In this document: positions 25,885 to 34,107 of the stretch, piece by piece
Layout of the letters: each line of letters begins with the position of its first letter
Numbering within the stretch: the first letter of the stretch is position 1
Origin: Aureispira sp964445645
GTDB lineage: Bacteria; Bacteroidota; Bacteroidia; Chitinophagales; Saprospiraceae
Length of the DNA: 37,741 nucleotides
Direction of reading: 5' to 3'
Assembly: GCA_964445645.1 (NCBI GenBank)
Contig: CAYULH010000044.1
Span: 1 to 37,741 of the forward strand
Position numbers and translations under genes: made by a program
The notes under the pieces: model-generated
Seen by the model: the letters and a program-made list of their open reading frames with translations, nothing else
The model's database searches: none
What the model was told of the DNA's origin: nothing

Positions 25885-26157
25885 CTAATCTTCTTTTTTA
25901 GCAGTGTATTTGTCAAATTTAGCAAACTTCTTGTTAAACTTGTCAATACGTCCAGCAGTATCCACAAACTGCATTTTACCAGTATAAAAAGGGTGAGAAG
26001 CAGAACTAATCTCTACTTTTACCAACGGATACTCTGTTCCCTCTACTTCAATGGTTTCACTAGAAGGCGCAGACGACTTCATCAAAAAAGTAGTATCAGT
26101 AGAAATGTCTCTAAAACAAACCACACGGTTGCTTGCTGGATGAAGGTCTTTTTTCAT
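25885..26157 (-). CDS. rpmE2: Large ribosomal subunit protein bL31, type B
   Basis: This 90-residue 50S protein forms part of the bridge to the 30S head. The family signature VEISSASHPFYTGK lies at about residues 48-61, followed by GRIDKFNKKFAKF. The zinc-binding cysteine pairs of type-A L31 are absent (only one Cys, at 14), which marks the zinc-independent type B. The tail is lysine-rich. It has a clear terminator and lies divergently from the ABC-3C operon, 272 bases away. Confidence 0.95.
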   Translation of the reverse strand: MKKDLHPASNRVVCFRDISTDTTFLMKSSAPSSETIEVEGTEYPLVKVEISSASHPFYTGKMQFVDTAGRIDKFNKKFAKFDKYTAKKED

Positions 26158-26373
26158 GACTATATTTTTAAAATAACGGTTATTAATTATCTAGGAGGCC
26201 ACCCGATGGGGCAATTGCAGATGCGAAGATAATACAATTTTTAAGATTAATGGTGTTTTTTGTTTTTTTTGTTTGAAAAAACGTGTTATTCTTCAAGCAA
26301 GCGTCTGACTAAATTCACAAATAAGCAAATGGTAATTTTATTGCTATGATAATAGATTAAATTCATCTAAATA

Positions 26374-26404
26374 TTGAATACTAAAACAATTTGGTTTATC
26401 TTTG
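26374..26404 (+). promoter_or_regulatory. Promoter of the ABC-3C operon
   Basis: TTG (26374-26376), a 20-base spacer and TATCTTTG (26397-26404) are an exact TTG-N20-TAnnTTTG match. Transcription from about 26410 starts after the first in-frame ATG-like codons of the open frame at 26391, so the true start is the ATG at 26430 with a short leader. Confidence 0.65.
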
Positions 26405-26429
26405 TTTTTACTACTTAAAGCAAACGACC

Positions 26430-27392
26430 ATGAATAGAGTGCCACTATACAATTATATAGATGAGAAGCTGCATACTTTAGCACATCGAATTGAGACAAA
26501 TGGGAAGCTTAACATGCTCCATTTGCACATGCACTCTGAAAATTTTTATCTTCATTTTTTTAACTTATTGTATGGTTTTGATCTTAGAAATCTCAATGAT
26601 TCACAACAAAATGTAGAGGCTATAGATTTAATAGATGATACAAATAAGCTACTTATTCAAGTATCAGCCACCTGCTCTAAATCAAAAATTGAGGGCGCAT
26701 TGAGTAAAGGTATCATACAACAATATGCTACTGGTTATACCTTTAAATTCATTTCTATATCTAAAGATGCCAATTATCAAAGAAAAAATTCGTTCAAGAA
26801 TCCCTACAATATAAGTTTTGATCCTTCGAAGGATATATATGATGTTACGTCTATTCTAAATGTCATAAATGGAGCAAGTATTACAAAACAAAAGGCTATA
26901 TACCAATTCATTAAAGATGAACTTGGGGGTGATGTAGATGTTGTAAAATTAGATTCCAACCTAGCAACAATCATTAACTTGCTTTCCAAGGAACAATGGG
27001 ATGATTCCGAGACAATAACCAATGTTACTCCTTTTGAAATAGATAAAAAAATATCGTACAATCAACTAGAAAAAGCAAAATACATCATCGAGGATTATTT
27101 TCTCTTTCACCATAAAGTAGATGCCAAATATGCAGAGTTTGATAAAATGGGTGTTAATAAGAGTATATCTGTATTGGCTAAAATTCGCAACGAATATATT
27201 AAGCTAACTGACAATACAAATCCTGATAAAACTTTCTTTGATGTTTTTGACAAAATTTGTGACATAGTACAAAAAAGCAAAAATTTTAAAAAAATCCCAT
27301 ACGATGAATTAGAGTTGTGTGTTCATATTCTAGTTGTGGATGCCTTTGTTCGTTGCAAAATATTTAAAAAACCTGATAATCACGTAACTTAA
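26430..27392 (+). CDS. SMEK-domain protein of an ABC-three-component system
   Basis: This 320-residue protein starts at the ATG at 26430; a longer frame from 26391 would overlap the -7 promoter element. The N-terminal 100 residues look like the SMEK domain, with a charged helix (YIDEKLHTLAHRIETNGKLN), then ENFYLHFFNLLYGFDL, and the conserved core NVEAIDLIDD followed by LLIQVSATCSKSKIEGAL. The D66 ... Q77-V-S ... K84 pattern resembles a restriction-endonuclease-like fold; that is my inference and not a proven nuclease. The C-terminal half (about 195-320) is helical with no known motif. It is first in a tight operon, two bases before the middle component, and is likely the effector or sensor. 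Confidence 0.78.
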   Translation: MNRVPLYNYIDEKLHTLAHRIETNGKLNMLHLHMHSENFYLHFFNLLYGFDLRNLNDSQQNVEAIDLIDDTNKLLIQVSATCSKSKIEGALSKGIIQQYATGYTFKFISISKDANYQRKNSFKNPYNISFDPSKDIYDVTSILNVINGASITKQKAIYQFIKDELGGDVDVVKLDSNLATIINLLSKEQWDDSETITNVTPFEIDKKISYNQLEKAKYIIEDYFLFHHKVDAKYAEFDKMGVNKSISVLAKIRNEYIKLTDNTNPDKTFFDVFDKICDIVQKSKNFKKIPYDELELCVHILVVDAFVRCKIFKKPDNHVT

Positions 27393-27394
27393 CA

Positions 27395-27619
27395 ATGCTA
27401 TTGCCCGATAATATTCATCCAGAACATAGCATTTATTACAATGGTGCTTTTGTTTTGCAAATTTTACAGAAGAAGAAGAAAATTGAATTGTTGGAGCTTT
27501 TTCAAGAGGTAAAGGAAATCTCCAAAATGTCCTTTTCTATATTTACCTTGTGCTTAGATTGGCTTTATTTAATAGATATTATCAAACAAGAAGACGGAAA
27601 AATTGAGCTATGTTCTTAA
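27395..27619 (+). CDS. ABC-3C middle component (MC6-like)
   Basis: This 74-residue protein begins two bases after the SMEK gene and overlaps the ATPase gene by 10 bases (27610-27619), which suggests coupled translation. It opens with MLLPDNIHPEHSIYYNGAFV and ends with a small winged-helix-like unit, including SIFTLCLDWLYLIDIIKQEDGKI. The D-W-L-Y-L-I pattern is typical of the short middle components called MC6 to MC8 in ABC-three-component systems. These link the effector to the ATPase. The exact MC class is uncertain from sequence alone, but position and size support the role. Confidence 0.72.
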   Translation: MLLPDNIHPEHSIYYNGAFVLQILQKKKKIELLELFQEVKEISKMSFSIFTLCLDWLYLIDIIKQEDGKIELCS

Positions 27620-29325
27620 AATCTCTTACTATATCAACTGAAAAAGAAATCATTAGAGAAATTTCTTTTAAGAAAGGTATGAATCTCATTGTTGATGAGA
27701 GTCATGGAGATATTACAGGAAATAATGTAGGCAAAACAACCGTTCTTAAATTGGTAGATTTTTGTTTTGGAGCCAAACCAAAAATCATTTATGAAGACCC
27801 TGAATCTAAGAAAGACATCAATAAACTGGTTAAAGATTTCTTAGTAGAAAATCAGGTACTCATTACCTTAATACTCACTCCAGACCTCGATGATGAGACT
27901 GCTGAGGTTGTAACGATTGAAAGGAATTTTTTGGGTCGAAATAAACATATCCGAAAAATAAATGGCATTCAATACATTGAGGAGGAATTTGAAAAGATGT
28001 TAGTTACTACGTTTTTTCCTGAACATACCGCAGCCAAACCAACTTTTCGCCAATTAATATCACATAATATACGTTACAGAGATTTAAGTTTAACCCAAAC
28101 GCTTAAAACACTGAGCAGATATACAAATGATGTGGAGTATGAGACATTATACCTATATCTTTTGGGGTGTGATTTTAAAGGTGGAGATACTAAACAAGAG
28201 ATTGTAGAAAAAATCAAACAAGAAGATTCTTTCAAAAAAAGACTTGAAAAGAAGCAAACCAAATCAGCATTTGAAGCGGCTTTATCTTTGGTTGATAATG
28301 AGATAGAAGAACTCAAAAAGAAAAAAGAGACACTCAATATCAATGAAAACTTTGAGAAGGACTTGGATTTGCTCAATCAGTACAAATACCAAATCAATCG
28401 CAAAAGCTCTGAAATCAGCAAATTGAATCTTAGACGGGATTTAATTCATGAAGCCGAACAAGATTTAAATACTAATAAGGCTGCTATTGATATAAATCAA
28501 CTGCAATTGATTTATCAACAGGCTACTAAGCATATCAAAACCATTCAAAAATCATTTGAGGAGCTTGTCGTATTTCACAACCAAATGATTACCAAAAAGG
28601 CTGAATTCTTAACCAAGGAATTGCCTGATCTAAACCAGAAAATTGCCCAAAATAAAGCAGAACTCACTGCGTTATTAGAACAAGAGCGTAAGCTTTCTAA
28701 AAAGGTTTCCAAGAGTCATTCCTTTGAGGAACTGGAAGTGCTAATTGACGAACTCAATACCAAGTTTAAACTTAAAGGAGAGTATGAAAGTATTATTCAA
28801 CAACTGAATGAGGTTGAATCTAATATCCAAGGATATAACAATATATTAAAATCTATTGATGATGAAATTTTCTCTGAAGGTTTTGAAAATATCGTAAAAG
28901 CTCAATTGGCTAAATTTAACCAACACTTTTCCTCTGTTTCCGATATTCTTTACAATGAAAAGTACTTGCTCAAATATGATAAAATAACTAACAAAAAAGG
29001 GCAACGTTTGTATAAATTCAGCTCCTTTAATTCCAACTTCAGTTCGGGCAAGAAACAGGGTGAAATATCCTGCTTTGATATTGCTTATACACTTTTTGCA
29101 GACGAGGAAAATATTTCATGTATGCACTTTTTATTGAATGATAAAAAAGAATTGATGCACGATAATCAATTAACTAAAATTGCAAACCTTATCAGTGCGA
29201 ACAACATCCAATTTGTTGCGAGTATTTTAAAAGATAAATTACCGACTGAACTAAATAAGGAGGCGTTTTTTATTCTGAAATTGTCTGAAAAAGATAAGCT
29301 ATTTAGAATAATAGAAGAAGAATAA
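27610..29325 (+). CDS. DUF2326-type ABC ATPase of an ABC-3C system
   Basis: This 571-residue ATPase of the SMC/Rad50-like branch is the largest component. Walker A is GNNVGKTT (37-44) at the end of the N-terminal half. A long coiled-coil region (about 195-425), heavily Lys/Glu/Gln/Leu, separates it from the C-terminal half. That half carries a degenerate signature SSGKKQGE (478-485) and the hydrophobic strand MHFLLND (505-511), which ends in Asp511 at the Walker B position. The usual glutamate next to that aspartate is not evident. In the family such ATPases probably act on DNA or as switches in defence. It ends 11 bases from the convergent methyltransferase gene and is AT-rich. Confidence 0.85.
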   Translation: MFLKSLTISTEKEIIREISFKKGMNLIVDESHGDITGNNVGKTTVLKLVDFCFGAKPKIIYEDPESKKDINKLVKDFLVENQVLITLILTPDLDDETAEVVTIERNFLGRNKHIRKINGIQYIEEEFEKMLVTTFFPEHTAAKPTFRQLISHNIRYRDLSLTQTLKTLSRYTNDVEYETLYLYLLGCDFKGGDTKQEIVEKIKQEDSFKKRLEKKQTKSAFEAALSLVDNEIEELKKKKETLNINENFEKDLDLLNQYKYQINRKSSEISKLNLRRDLIHEAEQDLNTNKAAIDINQLQLIYQQATKHIKTIQKSFEELVVFHNQMITKKAEFLTKELPDLNQKIAQNKAELTALLEQERKLSKKVSKSHSFEELEVLIDELNTKFKLKGEYESIIQQLNEVESNIQGYNNILKSIDDEIFSEGFENIVKAQLAKFNQHFSSVSDILYNEKYLLKYDKITNKKGQRLYKFSSFNSNFSSGKKQGEISCFDIAYTLFADEENISCMHFLLNDKKELMHDNQLTKIANLISANNIQFVASILKDKLPTELNKEAFFILKLSEKDKLFRIIEEE

Positions 29326-29336
29326 ACTTTGCCCCC

Positions 29337-30053
29337 CTACTTCTCACACCAGCCCGCAATGCTCACCCCTACTGGCAAGCTCATGCCCCTACGAATAAGG
29401 AAATTATCAAAACGCAACAAACCACAAAAAATATTATCCACAATGGCAGGAAACTTAGGATGATCCACTTGTGGTGCTCTGTTTTTGTTTTTAATTCTGG
29501 AAGCAGCAATCAAAGGGTAAAGCAATGAATTCCAAGAGTATACTTTTACCTCTTTAAAATCCTTGAACAACTCCTTCACCATTTTTTTGTCGTAACGTCT
29601 GAAATGTTCTAAGGCTACATCATGGCTGCTAAACAAGCCCGGTCCAGCAGGCACCGAGTACACCAAAGAGCCACCTTTCTTGAGCACCCGATACACCTCT
29701 GCTACTGCTTTTTGGTCGTCCTCAATATGCTCAAACACATCAAAAGACACCACAATATCAAAAAAGCCCTCTTCATAAGGCAAATTGGTGGCATCTGCTA
29801 TGCGTTTTTCAAAACAATCCTCATCGGGCACCACGGCCAAAGCTTGTGGCAAAATATCGGTGACATAGTTGTTGCCAAACTGCTTCAAGATTTTTAGATC
29901 ATCGCCTGTGCCTGTGCCAATGCTCAATATTTTGAGTGGCTCCTCCCCTTGCTTTTGGCTGTTCTTTTCCATCAACAGCTCAATCAGACCATACTTGGCT
30001 CTAAACCAAAAATTATCTGCCGTTTGCCCCGCTTCATAATCTTTATAATCCAT
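29337..30053 (-). CDS. SAM-dependent methyltransferase
   Basis: This 238-residue class I methyltransferase has motif I ILSIGTGTGDD (about 42-52). DATNLPYEEGFFDIVVSFDVFEHIEDD (about 87-113) is split by the usual acidic loop, and VLKKGGSLVYSVPAG follows. It resembles the Methyltransf_11 group that modifies sugars, quinones or small molecules. It is the last gene of a minus-strand run with the large glycosyltransferase (49 bases upstream), a GT2 enzyme and a dehydrogenase. That makes a sugar or lipid-carrier substrate plausible but unproved. Confidence 0.85.
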   Translation of the reverse strand: MDYKDYEAGQTADNFWFRAKYGLIELLMEKNSQKQGEEPLKILSIGTGTGDDLKILKQFGNNYVTDILPQALAVVPDEDCFEKRIADATNLPYEEGFFDIVVSFDVFEHIEDDQKAVAEVYRVLKKGGSLVYSVPAGPGLFSSHDVALEHFRRYDKKMVKELFKDFKEVKVYSWNSLLYPLIAASRIKNKNRAPQVDHPKFPAIVDNIFCGLLRFDNFLIRRGMSLPVGVSIAGWCEK

Positions 30054-30102
30054 TGTTTTTTTTACATTTTTAGTTGGTAATTCAGCATTTTGAGAATGCT
30101 AC

Positions 30103-33100
30103 TTACTTAATCTTTCCCGCTTTTCTCAAACGCGCTTCCCGAGCCATTTGGCGGCGTTGATTGGCTACCGCTTTGTCATAATCAGATTTTAGCCTCAAAG
30201 CAGGGGCATAATCAGGCAAAATAGCCAACGTGCGATTCAGTTCGGGCAAGGCCGCATTCCAATTGCCTGAAAGTGTAAACTTTTTGGCCGTAAAATAACT
30301 CTTGACCGCATCATTTTGCATACTAGTGGCTATCTGAATGGCCAAATCATAGCCCTGAATAGGACGACTGCCATAGCGGTCAAATAGCTCCAAACGCTCC
30401 AATGCTTCTTGCATTTTGCCTTGGCTGGCATAAATTCTAGCCAAATTATAATGCCCAAACACATACTTGATATTAGATTCCGTAGCACGTCTCAAATATT
30501 CCTCTGCCTCTGGTATTTTCTTCATATTTAGATAATACATTCCCATCAGTCCCAAACTATTGGAATAACTAGGCGAATAGCCAATTAAGGTATCGAGTGC
30601 CGTTTTGGCTTCGGGCATTTGCCCTAGCTGCAAGTGATATTGTGCCAACAAGAGCCACGCACTTTCATCCTTGGGGTTGTCTGCAACGGCTGCTTGGAGC
30701 AAGCCCAAAGCCTTGTCGTTTTCTTTGTTTTTAAAAGCCTCATCGGCCTCGTGGGCTGCTTTATTGGTTTCAGAACGCTTGGTAATTGCCCAAATCAGTG
30801 TGCCGTCAATTTCTCTACTAGCAATCAACTCCTCCCCCGGAGGAAACAAGCCATTCTCAATAAAATCTCGATTAACAAAACGGGTAATGTACAGGCCATA
30901 ATCCCAATCGTGCTTGATACGCTCATGATAACGGGTATATACTGCTTGTACATTTTCATAAGGCGCAAAATAATGGCGAACAGGCTTGTGGGCTTGGGTG
31001 GCAATTTTTACGGGCTGTCCTGCCTTGATTTCTGGCAAATTCTCAATGGCCCAATTGGCTGCTTCCTTGGTAGAATTCATCCAATAATCGGTCTCATAAT
31101 CATTATAAGCAGGAGCGATTCCACCAAAAAACTCATTAAAATACATATACTGGTTGGGATGACTGACAATCATCCAACGAATAGGCGAATACAAACCCAA
31201 TAACAACACCACCGCTACTCCTAGTGTAACCATCTTGTTTTGGGCTTGAACCACTGCATATTGCAATCCATAAGCCGCCATAACCGCCAAAATAGGGTAC
31301 ACAAACAAGAAGTGGCGCATTCCATCATACAAAGCAGAATCCTGATAAATGGCATAAGCAACAGGAAATACGCCTGTAAAAATGACCATCAAAAACAACC
31401 AGCGATTTTTTTCGTCTTTGAGAATAGGATAAATAGCCGCTACACTCCCCACAAGAATCAAGGCAGGGGTAGCAATACTAAACCATTTGATGATATAATT
31501 CCAAGGTAAAAAATCCGACCAATAATGCTGACCGCCCCAAACCATTCTAATACCGGTCGTAAAATTGGACATCTCGGCCAAGGCCAATCGGGGTCCTCCA
31601 ATCGGATCTTCTTGGGCAAAAGGCCAGAACAAAGAACCGCCCAAATAACCCAACACTGCTATGACCAATAAAAGCAAGCCCAATCGGAATAAGCCCAAAA
31701 AATTGCTCAACAGTGGGCGCAAGCGACTTTCGACCACATAAGCCCCTCCTGTAAATAAGAACAAGTATGGAATGAGCAGAATACCCCCGACACGAATATT
31801 GATACTAATAGAAATACCTACAATTAGCCCTGCAATAGATTGAAAAGATGGACGGGGAAGCTGTCGCACAAAATTCATCAAAAAGTACAAGGTAAATACA
31901 TAACTAAAGGCAAATGGAATATCCTTGGGGTTGTTCATAGAATGCCCAAAAATACGAGGGGATAAGGTCATAAATACCAAGGTCCAGAAGGCAACCTGCC
32001 AACGTTGAGACACGGATTTGGCCAACAAACCTGTAAATATCAATAAGAATGCCCCCAGCAAGGCATTGAATAGATGGCGCATTTCGTAAATATCCCATTC
32101 AGGGAAGATATACTTGTGCAGCCATGCCATGCAGTAATCAAACAAACCACCGTACAAATATAAATTCTGAAAGGTCAAGGCTTCTCCGTCCACAGCATCT
32201 GACTCAAAATAATCGAGTACATGCCCCCCATAAATTCGCTGCACCTCCTCATCGGCCGTGATTCCATAATCAAAACTCAAATAAGGCATTAGAAATAGCA
32301 AAACCACTGCTAAAACCCCAAACAAAAAGCGATAAATAGGTGCCTCCTTGGTAGAATTCAAGGCCAAGCCCAATTTTTGTTCTTTGAACGGCTGCACAAA
32401 GAAAAAACGAAACATATTGGCCCAAACCAACAAAAATGCACTCATGCCCATCTTGATGCCATCGAACCAAACCGAAACTTTGGAATCGTCTACCTCTTGC
32501 CATTTCACAGGCATTTCTACTACTGGTACATTATACAGCCCTGCATGGTGCAATAGCTCTACATCGTGTGCCCAGCCCTTTACTGCCATTTGCCCAAACA
32601 ACCACTTGCCCAATGCCTTGGGATACAGCTTAAAGCCACACTGTGTATCATAGCTGTTGCTTCCTGTGAGCAACTGCACCCAACCATTAAACAAACGCCC
32701 CAACACACGGCGTTTGGCATTGGCCTCTAGTACCGATTCCTCATGCTCTCTGGAACCAATATAAATGGTTTCGTCCTCAAATGTTTGTTCGGGCAATTGC
32801 TTGAGCCAAGAAAGCAAGGTCATGGGACTGCAGGCCATATCGGCATCTAAAGTCAGCAAATGATCGCCTTCTGCCTCTGCAATTCCTCTTTTGAGTGCAT
32901 GCCCCTTGCCCGCATTTTTTTCTTGATTAATAACTCGATAGGTCACTAACTGCTCCTCGCTTGCTGGCGTACCAAACTCTTCTTGCAACAACTCTAGGGT
33001 ATTGTCACTACTACCATCATTCACCAGCAGTACTTCATAAGCCACCTTCCAATATTGTTCAAACTTACGTAAAGTCTTGACCATTCGTGGAAAACGCTCC

Positions 33101-33219
33101 ACCTCATTGTACAAAGGAATAATCAACGAAAGTTTTCCTGTATAATTGTGAGCAGGGATGGCATTTGTTGGTTTACCAGAGGCCGCCCCAACACGAGGCT
33201 TCTTTTTTTTGTTAGACAT
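30103..33219 (-). CDS. Three-part fusion: GT2, GT39-like membrane transferase and TPR
   Basis: This 1038-residue protein joins three modules. Residues 28-250 are a GT2 domain like dolichyl/undecaprenyl-phosphate sugar synthases: LSLIIPLYNEVERFP, LLVNDGSSDNT and the metal site LDADMA. Residues 285-720 are a multi-pass membrane region of about ten helices. An acidic pair sits in the first external loop (TADEEV, Asp323, Glu324, Glu325), as in GT39/ArnT-type transferases that use lipid-linked sugars. Residues 815-1020 carry TPR repeats (for example AWLLLAQYHLQLGQMPEAK and GHYNLARIYASQGKMQEAL). It could both make the lipid-linked sugar and pass it on at the outer face of the membrane, with TPR scaffolding. 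It shares an operon with the other GT2 and the dehydrogenase. Confidence 0.9.
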   Translation of the reverse strand: MSNKKKKPRVGAASGKPTNAIPAHNYTGKLSLIIPLYNEVERFPRMVKTLRKFEQYWKVAYEVLLVNDGSSDNTLELLQEEFGTPASEEQLVTYRVINQEKNAGKGHALKRGIAEAEGDHLLTLDADMACSPMTLLSWLKQLPEQTFEDETIYIGSREHEESVLEANAKRRVLGRLFNGWVQLLTGSNSYDTQCGFKLYPKALGKWLFGQMAVKGWAHDVELLHHAGLYNVPVVEMPVKWQEVDDSKVSVWFDGIKMGMSAFLLVWANMFRFFFVQPFKEQKLGLALNSTKEAPIYRFLFGVLAVVLLFLMPYLSFDYGITADEEVQRIYGGHVLDYFESDAVDGEALTFQNLYLYGGLFDYCMAWLHKYIFPEWDIYEMRHLFNALLGAFLLIFTGLLAKSVSQRWQVAFWTLVFMTLSPRIFGHSMNNPKDIPFAFSYVFTLYFLMNFVRQLPRPSFQSIAGLIVGISISINIRVGGILLIPYLFLFTGGAYVVESRLRPLLSNFLGLFRLGLLLLVIAVLGYLGGSLFWPFAQEDPIGGPRLALAEMSNFTTGIRMVWGGQHYWSDFLPWNYIIKWFSIATPALILVGSVAAIYPILKDEKNRWLFLMVIFTGVFPVAYAIYQDSALYDGMRHFLFVYPILAVMAAYGLQYAVVQAQNKMVTLGVAVVLLLGLYSPIRWMIVSHPNQYMYFNEFFGGIAPAYNDYETDYWMNSTKEAANWAIENLPEIKAGQPVKIATQAHKPVRHYFAPYENVQAVYTRYHERIKHDWDYGLYITRFVNRDFIENGLFPPGEELIASREIDGTLIWAITKRSETNKAAHEADEAFKNKENDKALGLLQAAVADNPKDESAWLLLAQYHLQLGQMPEAKTALDTLIGYSPSYSNSLGLMGMYYLNMKKIPEAEEYLRRATESNIKYVFGHYNLARIYASQGKMQEALERLELFDRYGSRPIQGYDLAIQIATSMQNDAVKSYFTAKKFTLSGNWNAALPELNRTLAILPDYAPALRLKSDYDKAVANQRRQMAREARLRKAGKIK

Positions 33220-33292
33220 GCTGCTATATTTGAAAGGACTAGAGTGCTATGTATAGTTGTTTAGTTTGAAATGAGTGCTCAATTCCCCAAAA

Positions 33293-34045
33293 TTATTGTT
33301 TTTTTCTGAATCTTCTAAATGCTCGTATCAAAATTGGTATATCGTACAGTGCTTGGCGAACAATTGCCCAAGAAGCCCCTTTGCTGGTGCCTGTTTGGCG
33401 AGGCCAATACTTGGACTCTACCTCTATAGCCCGATGCCCCAAATACAGTAATTTGCTGCAAATTTCTGATTCTACCAAAGAGCTGTTTACCTCTAAGAAT
33501 AAATCTTGAACGGCTGCAGTTTTATAGGCTTTTACCCAATTGACATCTTTGAGGGTCAGCCCAATAAATAGGCGATTGAGCCAGCTATTAAACCAAGACA
33601 AAATATTGCGTGTCAGGGTGTAGGTCATGTTTTCTACTCTGTAAAAAGCTACAATAGTTTTGGGAGTCAAATTCTTATACGGCAACAATTCTTCTACATC
33701 AAACTGCCCATCGCCCGGAATCATCACCACATTCTCGGCCTTGGCACAAGCATAGCCTTTGTGCAAAGCCGCACCAATACCCAAATTGCGCTCATGCTGT
33801 ATATACTGCACAGGCACAGCTGGAAATTCGGTCATAAATTGCACAATCTTCTCATGGCTCCCATCGGTACTGCCATCGTTCACCACTAGCAATTCCCCTC
33901 CACTAGTAGACAATTGAGGCAACACAGTGGCAACGGTCTGCAAAACACGACCAATATTGCCCACTTCATTGTAGCACAAAATGATAATAGACCAACTTTG
34001 TTGGGGATAATTTGACAATTTAACGGTAGTTTGGTGTTTGAGCAA
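33293..34045 (-). CDS. Family 2 glycosyltransferase, polyprenyl-phosphate type
   Basis: This 250-residue GT-A enzyme has SWSIIILCYNEVGNIG, LLVVNDGSTDGS (53-64) and the metal site GDGQFD (111-116). These are typical of dolichyl-phosphate or undecaprenyl-phosphate sugar transferases. DVNWVKAYKTAAV lies in the second half. It lacks a membrane anchor apart from a weak hydrophobic patch near LSWFNSWLNRLFIGL. It sits between the Gfo/Idh gene and the fusion protein with short gaps (62 and 73 bases), so all four genes are probably one transcript. It may make a lipid-linked sugar used by the GT39-like module. Confidence 0.85.
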   Translation of the reverse strand: MLKHQTTVKLSNYPQQSWSIIILCYNEVGNIGRVLQTVATVLPQLSTSGGELLVVNDGSTDGSHEKIVQFMTEFPAVPVQYIQHERNLGIGAALHKGYACAKAENVVMIPGDGQFDVEELLPYKNLTPKTIVAFYRVENMTYTLTRNILSWFNSWLNRLFIGLTLKDVNWVKAYKTAAVQDLFLEVNSSLVESEICSKLLYLGHRAIEVESKYWPRQTGTSKGASWAIVRQALYDIPILIRAFRRFRKKQ

Positions 34046-34107
34046 TAGATTATACCCAAAGATAGTTTTTTGTGAGGCGCAATACTAATTGCTATGAAAG
34101 AAGTTGT

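Noticed and set aside
27610..29325. SMC/MukB- or RecN-type chromosome or repair protein
   Set aside because: The size, the degenerate C-terminal motifs and the tight operon with SMEK and middle-component genes fit a DUF2326 ABC-3C ATPase better.
3579..29442. Four exact TTATCCACA DnaA boxes (3579, 6701 on minus, 18287, 29434) as an origin
   Set aside because: They are scattered singly inside coding regions and far from dnaA; there is no cluster or AT-rich unwinding element with them.
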